Below, in pieces: positions 1 through 7,996 of a stretch of 60,128 nucleotides of DNA. Source of the stretch: Actinomadura opuntiae (GTDB taxonomy: Bacteria; Actinomycetota; Actinomycetes; Streptosporangiales; Streptosporangiaceae); contig NZ_JASNWF010000039.1 of assembly GCF_030283205.1 (NCBI RefSeq), positions 1-60,128 on the forward strand. Reading direction: 5' to 3'. A program made the position numbers and the translations under genes. The notes beneath the pieces were generated by a model. That model searched no databases. It saw only the letters and a program-made list of their open reading frames with translations, and was not told the origin of the DNA. Every line of letters starts with the position of its first letter. Position 1 is the stretch's first letter.

Positions 1-783
1 CCGCCCCGCCACCCAACCGCCCACCGCGCCCCCCACCGTCACCACCAGCACCAGCACCGGAACCCACACCGCCGCCACCCCCGTCGACCGCACCAGCAAC
101 GGCACGTACTCGTCCAACGACGTCACGCCCGTCAGCACCGCGACCAGGACCAGCGCCCCCCGCACCGCCGGCACGCCCCGCACCTGAGCCACGCCCTCCC
201 GCAGGACCCGCGCGAACGACGCCTCGCCCTCCGCCCGGCCCGCCCGCTCGTCCGGCAGGAACCACCCCGCCACCGCACACCCCGCGCACGCCACCACACT
301 CGCCACCCCCAACGCCCGGTAACCGCCCACCGCCAGCACCGGCGACGCGACCGCGCTCGCCGCCACCACCCCCAGCAGCGCCACCGCCTCCGAACGCCCG
401 ATCAACCGCGCATACGCCTGCGTTTCACCCGACCGCTCGAGCGCCTCGTACACCAGCGCCTGCAGCGCACCCGACCGCAGCGCCGACCCCGCACCCCACA
501 ACACGAAACCCGCCGCGAACGCCGGATACGACGGGACGAACGCCCACAGCCCGAACCCAGCGCCGGCCAGCAGGGGAGCGGCCACCAGCAGCGACTGCCG
601 CGAGACCACGTCCGCCCACAGCCCGGCGGGCAGCTCGACGACGAAGCCCGTCACCGACCAGACCACGAACAGCGACGAGATCGCCGCCGCCGACAACCCG
701 GCCTCGGCGAACAACACCGAATAAACCGGATAAAGAAGGATGAAGTCCTCAAGGAACGCGTAGACGTACAGCCTGCGCGCCAA
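1..783 (-). CDS. MFS transporter, N-terminal part (cut by left edge)
   Basis: Integral membrane transporter of the major facilitator superfamily; the substrate cannot be read from sequence. The frame stays open for 261 codons from 783 to base 1 and would continue outside the window. It begins MARRLYVYAFLEDF and then runs through alternating hydrophobic segments (for example SVLFAEAGLSAAAISSLFVV, LLVAAPLLAGAGFGLWAF, a GAGSALRSGALQALVYEAL loop and further segments to the edge), the usual pattern of the first two thirds of a 12-TM carrier. No ATG is available in frame: an in-frame TGA lies at 807-805, so TTG at 783-781 is the first usable start. An ATG at 805-803 lies in another frame, and loss of one base between it and 783 (a run of five C sits at 793-797) would join it, so a frameshift is possible. 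Family sure, start unsure. Confidence 0.8.
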   Translation of the reverse strand, partial: MARRLYVYAFLEDFILLYPVYSVLFAEAGLSAAAISSLFVVWSVTGFVVELPAGLWADVVSRQSLLVAAPLLAGAGFGLWAFVPSYPAFAAGFVLWGAGSALRSGALQALVYEALERSGETQAYARLIGRSEAVALLGVVAASAVASPVLAVGGYRALGVASVVACAGCAVAGWFLPDERAGRAEGEASFARVLREGVAQVRGVPAVRGALVLVAVLTGVTSLDEYVPLLVRSTGVAAVWVPVLVLVVTVGGAVGGWVAGR

Positions 784-875
784 CCCGGACCCGGGGGAGG
801 AGCATCAACATCGCCACGTCATGCCGCGACCCTAAACTCCGCGCAACTGTCGGCGCCACCGCTTAACCTGCCCGC

Positions 876-896
876 CAGAGCCCAGAGCCCAGAGCC
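876..896. repeat. Three tandem copies of a 7-base unit
   Basis: CAGAGCC is repeated three times without a break, directly in front of the ribosome binding region of the hydrolase gene that starts at 913. It looks like a slippage product in a short intergenic leader. No regulatory role is evident. Confidence 0.7.
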
Positions 897-912
897 GGCC
901 CAGGGGAGACTC

Positions 913-1467
913 ATGACCACGCTGCCAGACCGCCCCAACACCGCCCTCATCGTGATCGACGTGCAGAACGGCGTCATGGCTCACGCCCACCAGCGCGGCA
1001 CCGTCATCACCAACATCGCCGCGCTCGTCGACAAAGCCCGCGCCGAGAACGTCCCCGTCATCTGGGTCCAGCACTCCGACGCCGAACTGCGGCAGGGGAC
1101 CGACGCCTGGCGCTACGTCCCCGAACTGGCGCGCCGCGCACCGGAACCGCTCGTGCACAAGAACTACGGCGACGCCTTCGAAGGCACCGACCTGGAACAC
1201 GTCCTGGCCGGCGCCGGGATCGGCCGCCTCGTCGTCACCGGCGCCGAGACCGACGCATGCATCCGCTCGACGATCCACGGCGCCTTCACGCGCGGCTACG
1301 ACGTCACCCTCGTCGCCGACGCGCACACCGCACCCGACAACAGCGAATGGGGCGCCCCGCCGCCCGGCCAGGTCATCGCCCACACCAACCTCTACTGGCG
1401 CTACCACCGAGCACCCGGACGCACCGCCGCCGTCGCTTCGACCGACGAGGTCACCTTCGCCCAGTGA
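913..1467 (+). CDS. Isochorismatase-family cysteine hydrolase
   Basis: A 184-residue cytoplasmic hydrolase of the isochorismatase/nicotinamidase superfamily. The catalytic triad of the family is visible: Asp16 in VIDVQNG, Lys83 in HKNYGDAF and Cys116 in ETDACIRST (TxxC motif). These enzymes cleave C-N or vinyl-ether bonds through a thiol nucleophile; the true substrate (amide, isochorismate, ureide) cannot be assigned because the substrate loop is not diagnostic and no pathway gene is adjacent. The ATG at 913 follows a GGGGAG motif at good spacing. It is a single gene, convergent with the DUF72 gene on the far side of a gene-poor gap. A second, only distantly similar member of the superfamily occurs at 19204, so this is not a recent duplication. 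Confidence 0.88.
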   Translation: MTTLPDRPNTALIVIDVQNGVMAHAHQRGTVITNIAALVDKARAENVPVIWVQHSDAELRQGTDAWRYVPELARRAPEPLVHKNYGDAFEGTDLEHVLAGAGIGRLVVTGAETDACIRSTIHGAFTRGYDVTLVADAHTAPDNSEWGAPPPGQVIAHTNLYWRYHRAPGRTAAVASTDEVTFAQ

Positions 1468-2043
1468 GCGCGACCCGGAAGCGGGGCGTTCCAGGTCTAC
1501 TTAACATAATGCTCATTATCGACCATCTGTGAGACCAGCTGGAAGCGGGGCGAGCCGGGCAGTTCCGTCGGTGCGTCAGCGTGGAAGCTCGTTGGTGTCG
1601 GCGCGGCGGACGCCTGGGGCAAGGCGTTCATCGACCCGAAAGTCCGGCGGCGACCATCAATGCCTGTGCTTCGAGCGCCAAGGGCGCGAGCGCGACCTGA
1701 TCTTCTAGGCGACGTACCGTGCTGGCATCGCCATCGCAGCCCAGATGCTGACAGCACATGGCCGTGACAAGTACGTCCAGGACGCACGTATGGCGCTGAA
1801 ACCGCAGGTCAGAGGCAGTTTTCCTGCACGTCAGCGCGCCTGGCGCGTTCGCCGTCGGCGCGATCGGCTTCGCGAGCTCCTCCAGGGGCGCCATGCGGGA
1901 GCTGTAGGAGAAGCCTGTCCCCTGCGAGAAGTAACGGGTCGGTCGTACGGTGCCCCGTGGGTGCTCGTCGGGCTGCTTGGTCTAACCAGACAGAAGCTGA
2001 ATTCTGTCTGGTTTGCGTAGTTTGTCGCTTGTGTTCCCCTGTG
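1468..2043. other. Gene-poor gap, less GC-rich than its neighbours
   Basis: This 576-base stretch between two convergent genes has clearly weaker GC and codon-position bias than its surroundings. Short open frames exist on both strands (for example 1745-2020 plus, 1497-1787 minus), but none has a convincing ribosome binding site, bias or recognisable motif. I read it as decayed or foreign DNA. The only clear structure is the 12-base inverted repeat at 1984-2013. It lies 0.8 kb from a lone tyrosine recombinase, so a remnant of an integrated element is possible but unproven. Confidence 0.45.
1984..2013. terminator. 12-bp perfect inverted repeat, probable terminator
   Basis: AACCAGACAGAA (1984-1995) pairs perfectly with TTCTGTCTGGTT (2002-2013) around a 6-base loop. 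It sits 30 bases beyond the stop of the minus-strand DUF72 gene, in a spot suited to end its transcription and that of the convergent hydrolase. The stem is AT-richer than other terminators in the window. A recombination or protein-binding site is the alternative, given the nearby recombinase. Confidence 0.55.
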
Positions 2044-2775
2044 TCACGTTGAGGTGAGGTCGATGAAGCGCAGGGCGTTGCGGACGGCGGCTCCTCCGGG
2101 GTCGTTGTTGAAGTAGACGTAGGCGTCGTCGGCGCCGTGCAGGCGGTCGGCCCAGGCTTGCAGCGTTTCGTCGTCGTAGTGGGGCCAGGGGTCGGCGGCG
2201 CCTTCATGGAAGCGCAGGTAGAGCCAGTCGGCCGTCCGCCACAGAGGCGTCAGGGGGCGGCCGAGGCGGTCGGCCCAGCACAGCGCCGCGCTGTGGCGTT
2301 CCAGGACGCGGCGCACCTCGTCGGTCCACCAGGTGGGGTGGCGCGGCTCGACGGCGACGCGGACGCCGGCGGGGAATCGGCGCAGGCACGCGTCCAGCCG
2401 GTCGGGCTCGGCCTGCAGGGTGGGCGGGAGTTGCAGCAGGACGGGGCCGAGCTTTGCGCCGAGGCCGCCGGCGGCTTCCATGAGGCGGGCGACGGGTTCG
2501 GCGGGGTCGTTGAGGCGTTTCATGTGGGTGAGGTAGCGGCTGGCTTTGACGGCCATGACGAAGCCGGGCGGTGTGTTGTCGCGCCAGGCTTCGAAGGTGG
2601 TGCGTTTGGGGAGCCGGTAGAAGGCGTTGTTGTTCTCGACGGTGGCGAAGACCTCGCCGTAGCGTCGCAGCCAGGCGCGTTGCGGGACGCCGGTCGGGTA
2701 CAGGACGTCGCGCCAGTCGGCGTACTGCCATCCGGATGTGCCGATCAGCACGGGCCACTCCCCTCCCCTGGGCAC
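2044..2775 (-). CDS. DUF72 (YecE-like) family protein
   Basis: A 243-residue soluble protein of the DUF72/YecE family, which has a TIM-barrel-like fold and no firmly established biochemical role. Family landmarks are present: the N-terminal IGTSGWQYADW (about residues 11-21), NNAFYRLP (49-56), the LGPVLLQLPP segment (109-118), RVAVEPRHPTWW and the late YLRFHEG and AYVYFNNDPGG motifs. Length matches the family. The first ATG precedes MPRGGEWP; a start at the Val just before the conserved core is also possible because the first residues are not conserved. It is transcribed divergently from the tyrosine recombinase, whose likely GTG lies 89 bases away. No partner genes hint at the role. Confidence 0.88.
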   Translation of the reverse strand: MPRGGEWPVLIGTSGWQYADWRDVLYPTGVPQRAWLRRYGEVFATVENNNAFYRLPKRTTFEAWRDNTPPGFVMAVKASRYLTHMKRLNDPAEPVARLMEAAGGLGAKLGPVLLQLPPTLQAEPDRLDACLRRFPAGVRVAVEPRHPTWWTDEVRRVLERHSAALCWADRLGRPLTPLWRTADWLYLRFHEGAADPWPHYDDETLQAWADRLHGADDAYVYFNNDPGGAAVRNALRFIDLTST

Positions 2776-2863
2776 CGGGTGGGGTCGTCCTACCCGCCGC
2801 GCGGCGGTTCTGTCGGTGGCGGGTTGTAGCGTCCGGCGGGTGCGCCCTGCCGATGTTCAGCGA

Positions 2864-3883
2864 GTGACCGTTGCCGAGGCCGTGGACCGTTACGCGGAGA
2901 TGGTCCGGGCGAAGACCTCCACGGGGGCTCTGGCGCCCGCGACGGCGGAGGTCTACGCGCGGGACGTGGTGACGTTCGCGGAGCTGGCGGGCGCCGATCG
3001 GGTGCTGGACGATCTGACGGGACAGGACGTCGATGAGGTGCTGCTGGGGTTCGCGCGCAAGCCGGACGGGCGGCGGCGCGCGGCCGGCGCGCCGGTGGGC
3101 GGAGGCGGGACGCAGAGCGCGTCGTCGCAGGCGCGGTTCCGGCGGTCGGTGTCGGCGTTCTTCAAGTACGCGGTGGTGGCGGGGTGGGTTCAGCTGGATC
3201 CGATGCGGGCGGTGACGGTGCGGCCGAAGCATCGGGGCGGGTTGCGTGCGGAGCGGCGGGCGTTGACGGCGGAGCAGGCGGAGGGGCTGCTGGGGGCGGC
3301 GCGGGGTCTGGCGGAGGAGGGTCCGGTGGTGCGGCGGCGGGTGGATCAGCGGACGGAGTTGCGGGACGGGTTGATCGTGTTGTTGCTGGCGGCGGTGGGG
3401 CCGCGGGTGTCGGAGCTGACGCGGGCGAATGCGGAGGATTTCTTCGTCAACGGCGGGACGCGGTATTGGCGGATCTTCGGTAAGGGCGGGCGGACGCGGG
3501 ATGTGCCGCTCCCCCAGCCGGTGGTGGAGGTGCTGGACGCGTATCTGGCGCAGGGGCGCCGGTTGCTGGATCGCGGGGTGGAGTCGCGGGCGTTGCTGTT
3601 GTCGTGGCGGGGGCGGCGGTTGGCGCGGGGTGATGTGCAGGCGGTGATCGATCGGGTGCTGGAGGGGGTGGAGCCGGGTCGGCGGCGGAGTGTGACGCCG
3701 CATGGGTTGCGGCATACGACGGCGACGCATCTGCTGGCGGCGGCGACGGACATGGATGCGGTGCGGCGAGTGCTGGGGCATGCGGATCTGTCGACGCTGG
3801 GGCGGTATCGGGATGAGTTGCCGGGTGAGTTGGAGGCGGCGATGCGGGTGCATCCGCTGCTGGGTCCGGTGGAGCGGGGGTGA
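2864..3883 (+). CDS. Tyrosine recombinase / site-specific integrase
   Basis: A 339-residue tyrosine recombinase that would cut and rejoin DNA through a 3'-phosphotyrosine. It has an N-terminal SAM-like core-binding domain (about residues 1-115) and a C-terminal catalytic domain holding the whole active site: Arg181 (GPRVSEL), Lys208 (GKGGRTRDVPL), His280 and Arg283 (HGLRH), His306 (GHADLST) and nucleophile Tyr315 (LGRY). Architecture resembles XerC/XerD, but it is longer because of a Gly/Arg-rich insertion at about residues 65-88. The GTG at 2864 is chosen because the conserved domain begins VTVAEAVDRYAEM; frame upstream is open to 2738 but overlaps the divergent DUF72 gene. No excisionase, replication genes or flanking direct repeats are visible, so it is a solitary, domesticated or Xer-like enzyme, or the relic of an element. 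Confidence 0.9.
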   Translation: MTVAEAVDRYAEMVRAKTSTGALAPATAEVYARDVVTFAELAGADRVLDDLTGQDVDEVLLGFARKPDGRRRAAGAPVGGGGTQSASSQARFRRSVSAFFKYAVVAGWVQLDPMRAVTVRPKHRGGLRAERRALTAEQAEGLLGAARGLAEEGPVVRRRVDQRTELRDGLIVLLLAAVGPRVSELTRANAEDFFVNGGTRYWRIFGKGGRTRDVPLPQPVVEVLDAYLAQGRRLLDRGVESRALLLSWRGRRLARGDVQAVIDRVLEGVEPGRRRSVTPHGLRHTTATHLLAAATDMDAVRRVLGHADLSTLGRYRDELPGELEAAMRVHPLLGPVERG

Positions 3884-3922
3884 GCCGTGGGATGGGGTGC
3901 CGCTCCCCCGGCGCGGTGGTGG

Positions 3923-4558
3923 TCACAGGAGGGTGCGGGCGAGGGTGTAGGCGGCGGTGAGGTCGGTGCCGCGGTAGTCGAGGGTGGCGATGTCGGCGAG
4001 GTGGTGGTCGGCGTTGACGGCGATGGTGTTGGTGAGGTGGCGGAAGAGGGGTGCGTCGGACATGGAGTCGCCGTAGGCGAGGCATTGGTCGGTGGTGAGG
4101 CCGTGGCGGGTGCGGAGTTGTTCGGCGATGCGGACCTTGTCGTCGGGGGTGAGGATGCCGGTGGTGTCGAGGGGTGCGGTGGTGAACGGGAGCGGGGGGA
4201 AGCGGGAGGCGATGACGTGGTCGAAGCCGAGGTCGAGGAGGCGGTGGGCGAAGAAGTCGGGTGACATGGTGATGACGGCGGAGTGTTCGCCGCGTGCGCG
4301 GATGTCGGCGCAGACGTCGGCGATGCCGGTGAGCCAGGGGCTTGCGGTGTAGGCGGCGGCGATGTGGTCGGGGGTGAGGTGGTGCCAGAGGCGGTGGATT
4401 TCGGTGGAGAAGCCGCGGGTGTCGAGGGTGCCGGCGGCGAATCGGGCTTCGAGGGCGTGGAGTTCGGGGAGGGTGCCGAGGTGGCGGGCGAGTTCGAGGT
4501 TGGCGGTGGTGCCGTTGAGGAGGGTGCCGTCCATGTCGAAGATGTGCAGGTGTGTCAC
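3923..4558 (-). CDS. HAD-superfamily phosphatase (HAD-IB, SerB-like)
   Basis: A 211-residue cytoplasmic phosphohydrolase of the haloacid dehalogenase superfamily, subfamily IB. Motif I is HIFDMDGTLL with the nucleophile Asp8 and acid/base Asp10; motif II is the HSAVITMSPDFF segment (about residues 93-104) with its Ser/Thr; motif III/IV is the late LAYGDSMSDAPLF with two acidic metal ligands. Helical cap residues lie between motifs I and II. Members dephosphorylate phosphoserine or other small phosphomonoesters, but the substrate here is open. It ends about 40 bases from the convergent recombinase stop and its ATG is well defined (MTHLHIFDMDGT is the canonical N-terminus). Confidence 0.88.
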   Translation of the reverse strand: MTHLHIFDMDGTLLNGTTANLELARHLGTLPELHALEARFAAGTLDTRGFSTEIHRLWHHLTPDHIAAAYTASPWLTGIADVCADIRARGEHSAVITMSPDFFAHRLLDLGFDHVIASRFPPLPFTTAPLDTTGILTPDDKVRIAEQLRTRHGLTTDQCLAYGDSMSDAPLFRHLTNTIAVNADHHLADIATLDYRGTDLTAAYTLARTLL

Positions 4559-4649
4559 GTGATGTGAGTGTGGTGGATGGCGGTGGTGGCGGGCGAGCGG
4601 GTTTTGGCGTCGGGGTGTGTGGGGCTGCTCGCGGTGTTCGGTGTGGTGG

Positions 4650-4694
4650 GCCGGTACGCGGTCGTCCCCCGGTGGGTGGTGGCCGCGTACCGGC
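4650..4694 (-). terminator. Hairpin terminator of the NmrA-type reductase gene
   Basis: GCCGGTACGCGG (4650-4661) and CCGCGTACCGGC (4683-4694) are perfect 12-base arms, extended inwards by G-T and C-G pairs. The hairpin starts 18 bases beyond the stop of the minus-strand gene that ends at 4712. There is no long T tract, as usual for actinobacterial terminators. Confidence 0.7.
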
Positions 4695-4711
4695 TTACCG
4701 GACGGTGTGCG

Positions 4712-5620
4712 TTAACGGGTGGGTGCGGTGCCGCGGACGAAGTCGGTCAGCGGCAGGGGTGTGATGTGCGGGTACCTGGTGTTGTCGAGGGTGTCGAACT
4801 TGGCTTTGCCGCTCACCATGCACCACTGGTACTGCAGGGCGACGTAGTCGAACGGGTTCTGCGTGGCCGCCGCTTGGCGGTTGATTTCTGCGCGGAGGTC
4901 GTCGGCGGTGCCGAGGTGGTGCAGTCGCAGGGTGCGGCCGGAGCCGCGTTGGACGGCGTCGTGGAACTGCCGCATGGAGATGACCTCGCCGGCGAAGCGC
5001 ATGGTGCCGGTGGCGGCCGGGTCGAGGGCGACGGCGGCGGTGTAGGCGGCGGTGTCGGCGACCGAGGTGAGGTCGAGTGGCTGGTCGGGGTCTCCCCAGT
5101 GGGACAGGGTGCCCTGTTCCCAGTCGATGAGTCCCATGAAGCCGGTCATCACCTCGTAGAAGGCGCCGTTGAGGACGGAGACGACTTCGAGGCGGGTGCC
5201 GAAGTAGGCGGCGGTGGCCTGCCGGCGCCAGTCGATCATGAAGTTGTCGCCGTCGTCGAGCTTGGTCACGTCGACGGCGAAGTCGGACGGGACGAACCGG
5301 TGGGCGCCGGCCTTCTCCGCGGCGTGCACGAGGTTGACCTGGCCGTCGATGATCACGTCGGGGCCGCCCTGGACGGCCGAGATCACAGTTGTGGCGTCGC
5401 CGACGGCGTCGGCCAGTCGTTCGGCCGGGTCAGTGAGGTCGCCTTCGACGAGTTCCAGGCCGTGGGCCTGCCGGGCGGTCAGGGAAACCTTCTTCTCCTG
5501 GCTGGTGCCGGGGCGGACCAGGGCCCGCACGGGGGTGCCCTGGTCGAGGAGGGCTTGGACGATCTGGCCGCCGAGCAGTCCGGTGGCGCCGGCCACGAAG
5601 ACCTTGGGGAAAGAGGACAT
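4712..5620 (-). CDS. NmrA-type NAD(P)-binding reductase (atypical SDR)
   Basis: A 302-residue cytoplasmic protein of the NmrA / isoflavone-reductase-like extended SDR group. The Rossmann motif is VFVAGATGLLGGQIVQALL (about residues 7-25), followed by the NADP-binding Arg in ALVRPG. The middle GAHRFVPSDFAVDV is the diagnostic segment of aromatic-alcohol and isoflavone reductase-like proteins, where a Lys or Tyr elsewhere acts as proton donor. ATG at 5620 is preferred to upstream codons because AAGGAG lies 9 bases before it. It is downstream of and co-oriented with marR and a decayed quinone oxidoreductase gene, so it was probably the last gene of a MarR-controlled operon responding to electrophiles or phenolics. 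Substrate unknown. Confidence 0.87.
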   Translation of the reverse strand: MSSFPKVFVAGATGLLGGQIVQALLDQGTPVRALVRPGTSQEKKVSLTARQAHGLELVEGDLTDPAERLADAVGDATTVISAVQGGPDVIIDGQVNLVHAAEKAGAHRFVPSDFAVDVTKLDDGDNFMIDWRRQATAAYFGTRLEVVSVLNGAFYEVMTGFMGLIDWEQGTLSHWGDPDQPLDLTSVADTAAYTAAVALDPAATGTMRFAGEVISMRQFHDAVQRGSGRTLRLHHLGTADDLRAEINRQAAATQNPFDYVALQYQWCMVSGKAKFDTLDNTRYPHITPLPLTDFVRGTAPTR

Positions 5621-5707
5621 GGTGTTGGGCTCCTTAGTGGAAATCAACGTGGATGTTCGCCTGCGGTCCCGCGGTGCGGGCCGGAGGACGTTTAGGGTTG
5701 GGTTCAG

Positions 5708-6076
5708 GGAATGAGCAGGGTTTTGGCGGCGTGCGCGTTGGCTGCCCGTTCCAGGGGAAACGTTGGCCGATCACCGGTGTGAGGTGTCCGGCGGCGGCCA
5801 GGTCGAGGACCCGGTCTCCAGCGGTCACGTGGGCCGCTCTGATCAGGCCTTGGGCGGTGACGCCGTACCTGTAGAGGGCGACGGCTTCGGGTAGGCCGAT
5901 GCGGTCGTCGACCGGGATGAGGGTGGCGGTGGGGGCGTATCCGCCCAGGCCCGTGGTGCTGGCCAGGACGCGTGCGCCGGTCAGGGCGGTGTCGCCGGCG
6001 GGGCCGACCTCGGTGACCCGTCCGGCGATCTCCTTTGGGTCGGTGGTCCGAATTCGTGCAGCAGAACGGCACGCAT
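5708..6076 (-). pseudogene. Decayed zinc-type alcohol dehydrogenase / quinone oxidoreductase gene
   Basis: Remnant of an NADPH:quinone oxidoreductase-like (MDR) gene. The normal N-terminus is intact (MRAVLLHEFGPP from 6076), then the frame shifts and a deletion joins it to the GroES-like part (EIAGRVTEVGPAGD, LTGARVLASTTGLGGYAP, VALYRYGVTAQGLIRAAHV). At TAGDRVLDLAAAG the nucleotide-binding domain is missing and the text jumps straight to the C-terminal GHLTPVIGQ; a further one-base shift is needed to read the canonical ending FPLERAANAHAAKTLLIP and stop. About 120 codons remain of the roughly 310 normal for the family. It lies between marR and the NmrA-type gene on the same strand. The 283 bases between it and marR hold no gene I can recognise. 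Confidence 0.85.
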
Positions 6077-6359
6077 GGGGCATCACTTCCTTGGTGGAGA
6101 AGCGGTGTTGGTGGGCGTGGCGGTGGAGGGCGTGCAGAGGGCCGCGCCGAGTTCGGGCGCGCGAGAACCAGGGCCGGGGGCTGCGGCGGCCTTGTGCGGG
6201 TCGGTAGAGATCCGAGGGTGCGGCGGCGTGTCGGGGATGGCGGGCGGGGCGTGGTGGCGGCACGCTGCCGCGCGCCGACGGGGGGTGGAGCGGCGCCGGG
6301 CTTCTAGGTGGCCGCGGTGCTATGTCTCGCCGCGGGCGGAGGGCAGAACCGTGCTGGGC

Positions 6360-6845
6360 TCATCGTCCTTTCTTGATCGCTTCGCTGAGGGCGCCGAGGC
6401 CGGCGGCCAGTTGTTCGATGTCGTCCGCTTCCCAGTCCGCGAGGAGGGCGGCGATGGCGGCGGTGCGCGCTTTCCAGAGCTTGCTGATGGCGAGTTTCCC
6501 GGCCCGTGTGACGCTGACCAGTTGTGCTCGGGCGTCGGCGGGGTCGGGCCGGCGTTCGATGAGTCCGCGTGATTCCAGGCGTTTGGCGGGGGGCGACAGG
6601 GTGGACTTGTCGACCTCCATCAGCTCGGCCAGGACCGACAGGCGTACCGGTGCGTGCAGCGACACCTGGGCCAGCAGGGTGTAGTCCCCCAGGGACAGTT
6701 CCAGCCCGGACGACGCCATGATCTTGCGGCGTGTGGCCGGGGAGAACATCCAGTTGCCCACGGTGGCCAGTGCCGCCGCCACTCCGTCGACGGCCTCGCG
6801 CTGCGGGCGGGAGGGGCCGTCCTTGCCGGCCGGTGCCCGTTCCAT
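6360..6845 (-). CDS. MarR-family transcriptional regulator
   Basis: A 161-residue winged-helix repressor of the MarR family. The recognition region is RLSVLAELMEVDKSTLSPPAKRLESRGLIERRPDPADARAQ-like in order: helix-turn-helix at about residues 69-95 and the wing RRPDPADAR with its conserved Asp-Arg, followed by the C-terminal dimerisation helices. The family binds palindromic operators and releases DNA on binding phenolic or oxidising ligands. ATG at 6845 follows a GGGGG tract; a GTG two codons upstream is equally possible. A perfect inverted repeat lies 18 bases upstream, so it very likely represses itself and the downstream reductase genes, one of which has decayed. Confidence 0.9.
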   Translation of the reverse strand: MERAPAGKDGPSRPQREAVDGVAAALATVGNWMFSPATRRKIMASSGLELSLGDYTLLAQVSLHAPVRLSVLAELMEVDKSTLSPPAKRLESRGLIERRPDPADARAQLVSVTRAGKLAISKLWKARTAAIAALLADWEADDIEQLAAGLGALSEAIKKGR

Positions 6846-6862
6846 CCTCACACCCCCGAACA

Positions 6863-6884
6863 GTTGGTTGCGTCAAACCAACTA
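6863..6884. promoter_or_regulatory. Probable MarR operator (perfect palindrome)
   Basis: AGTTGGTT and AACCAACT form perfect 8-base arms around a 6-base spacer, 22 bases in all, starting 18 bases upstream of the marR start codon. Size, symmetry and position fit a MarR dimer site. The next divergent gene (PAP2) starts 255 bases away; apart from this palindrome I see no structure in the intervening sequence. Confidence 0.7.
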
Positions 6885-7139
6885 TGTCGCATGAGCGAAC
6901 TGGATGCAAGCGCATGCACCTTCGGCCTCGGAACACGCCGGGTCGTCCGCGCGGATGAGCGGCGGGGCTGTCTTTAGTTGGGTTCCGGGTCGCCTTGCGG
7001 AGGATGCGCGGCGTTTGCGGCGCGGGCCATCGTCGGTACATGCCAAGCTCTACGGGACGGTGAACGTGGGGTGAACTTCGGCGGCCGTTGCGGTGTCGGA
7101 CGGGGTGCCGGGCGGGTCGTCTCGAGCGTGAGGGAGAGC

Positions 7140-7979
7140 ATGCAAGCGCCAGATATCAGCGTCCAGCTGTACCGGGATGTGACCGAGTGGGCGTGGGGCA
7201 CGCCGTCGTGGGTGCATTCGGTGGCGGACGTCGGCACGAACGCCGGGCTGCTGTTGTTCGCGGTGCTGTTCGTGGCGGGCTGGTGGCGGGCGCGGAGCCG
7301 GGACGCGCGGTCCATGGGGCTGGCGCTGGCGGCGCCGTTCGCGATGGTGGCGGCGTACCTGGTGAGCGAGGTGTCGAAGGACTTCCTTCGGGAGGAGCGG
7401 CCGTGCCGGGCGGTGGCGGGGGCGGTGCACATCGCGGCGTGCCCGTCGCCCGGGGACTGGTCGTTCCCGAGCAACCACGCGACGATCGCGGCGGCGTCGG
7501 CGGCGGTGCTGGTGGTGGTGTGGCGGGCGCTGGCTCCGCTGGTGCTGCCGCTGGCGGCGCTGATGGCGTTCTCGCGGGTGTTCGTCGGGGTGCATTACCC
7601 GCACGACGTGGCGGCGGGGTTCTGCGTGGGCGTGGTGGTGGCGCCGCTGGTGGCGCTGGTGGTGGTGCGGCTGGCCGAGCCGGTGGTGGACTTCCTGCGC
7701 GGTTTCCCGGCGGGCGCGGTGGTGCTGGGGGCGCGTCCGGCGGTGGCCGGTGCGCCGGCCGGTGGCCTGCGGGGCGTGGGCGCGGTGCGGGCGCAGGCGC
7801 CGGTCCCGGCGGGGGCGGCCGGTGTGACGCGGGTGGACGGCCGCCGCGTGCCGGACGCTGCGGTGACGATGCCGGACGTGATGGGCGGCGTCCGCGGTGT
7901 CGGCGGCGTCGGCGGTGGGCGCGGTGTCGGCGGTGGCGCCGGCGGCGCGGTGGGGCGGCATCACCGGCCGGGCACGTAG
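7140..7979 (+). CDS. PAP2-superfamily lipid phosphatase, membrane-bound
   Basis: A 279-residue integral membrane phosphatase that should dephosphorylate a lipid phosphate such as undecaprenyl diphosphate or phosphatidic acid at the outer membrane face. The three PAP2 signature blocks are present: KDFLREERPCR (C1), FPSNHATIAAASA (C2) and SRVFVGVHYPHDVAAG (C3, catalytic His). Six hydrophobic segments surround them. After about residue 195 comes a Gly/Val/Ala-rich, low-complexity tail with clustered VGGV and GGG units, unusual for the family and probably cytoplasmic and disordered. The ATG at 7140 is preceded by GAGGGAG. A stable hairpin follows the stop, so it is a single transcription unit. 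Confidence 0.9.
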   Translation: MQAPDISVQLYRDVTEWAWGTPSWVHSVADVGTNAGLLLFAVLFVAGWWRARSRDARSMGLALAAPFAMVAAYLVSEVSKDFLREERPCRAVAGAVHIAACPSPGDWSFPSNHATIAAASAAVLVVVWRALAPLVLPLAALMAFSRVFVGVHYPHDVAAGFCVGVVVAPLVALVVVRLAEPVVDFLRGFPAGAVVLGARPAVAGAPAGGLRGVGAVRAQAPVPAGAAGVTRVDGRRVPDAAVTMPDVMGGVRGVGGVGGGRGVGGGAGGAVGRHHRPGT

Positions 7980-7996
7980 GCGTCAGGCGGGTGTCG

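Noticed and set aside
1745..2020. 91-codon plus-strand open frame in the gene-poor gap
   Set aside because: No recognisable domain, no ribosome binding site and weak third-position bias; it also overlaps other equally long frames on the opposite strand.
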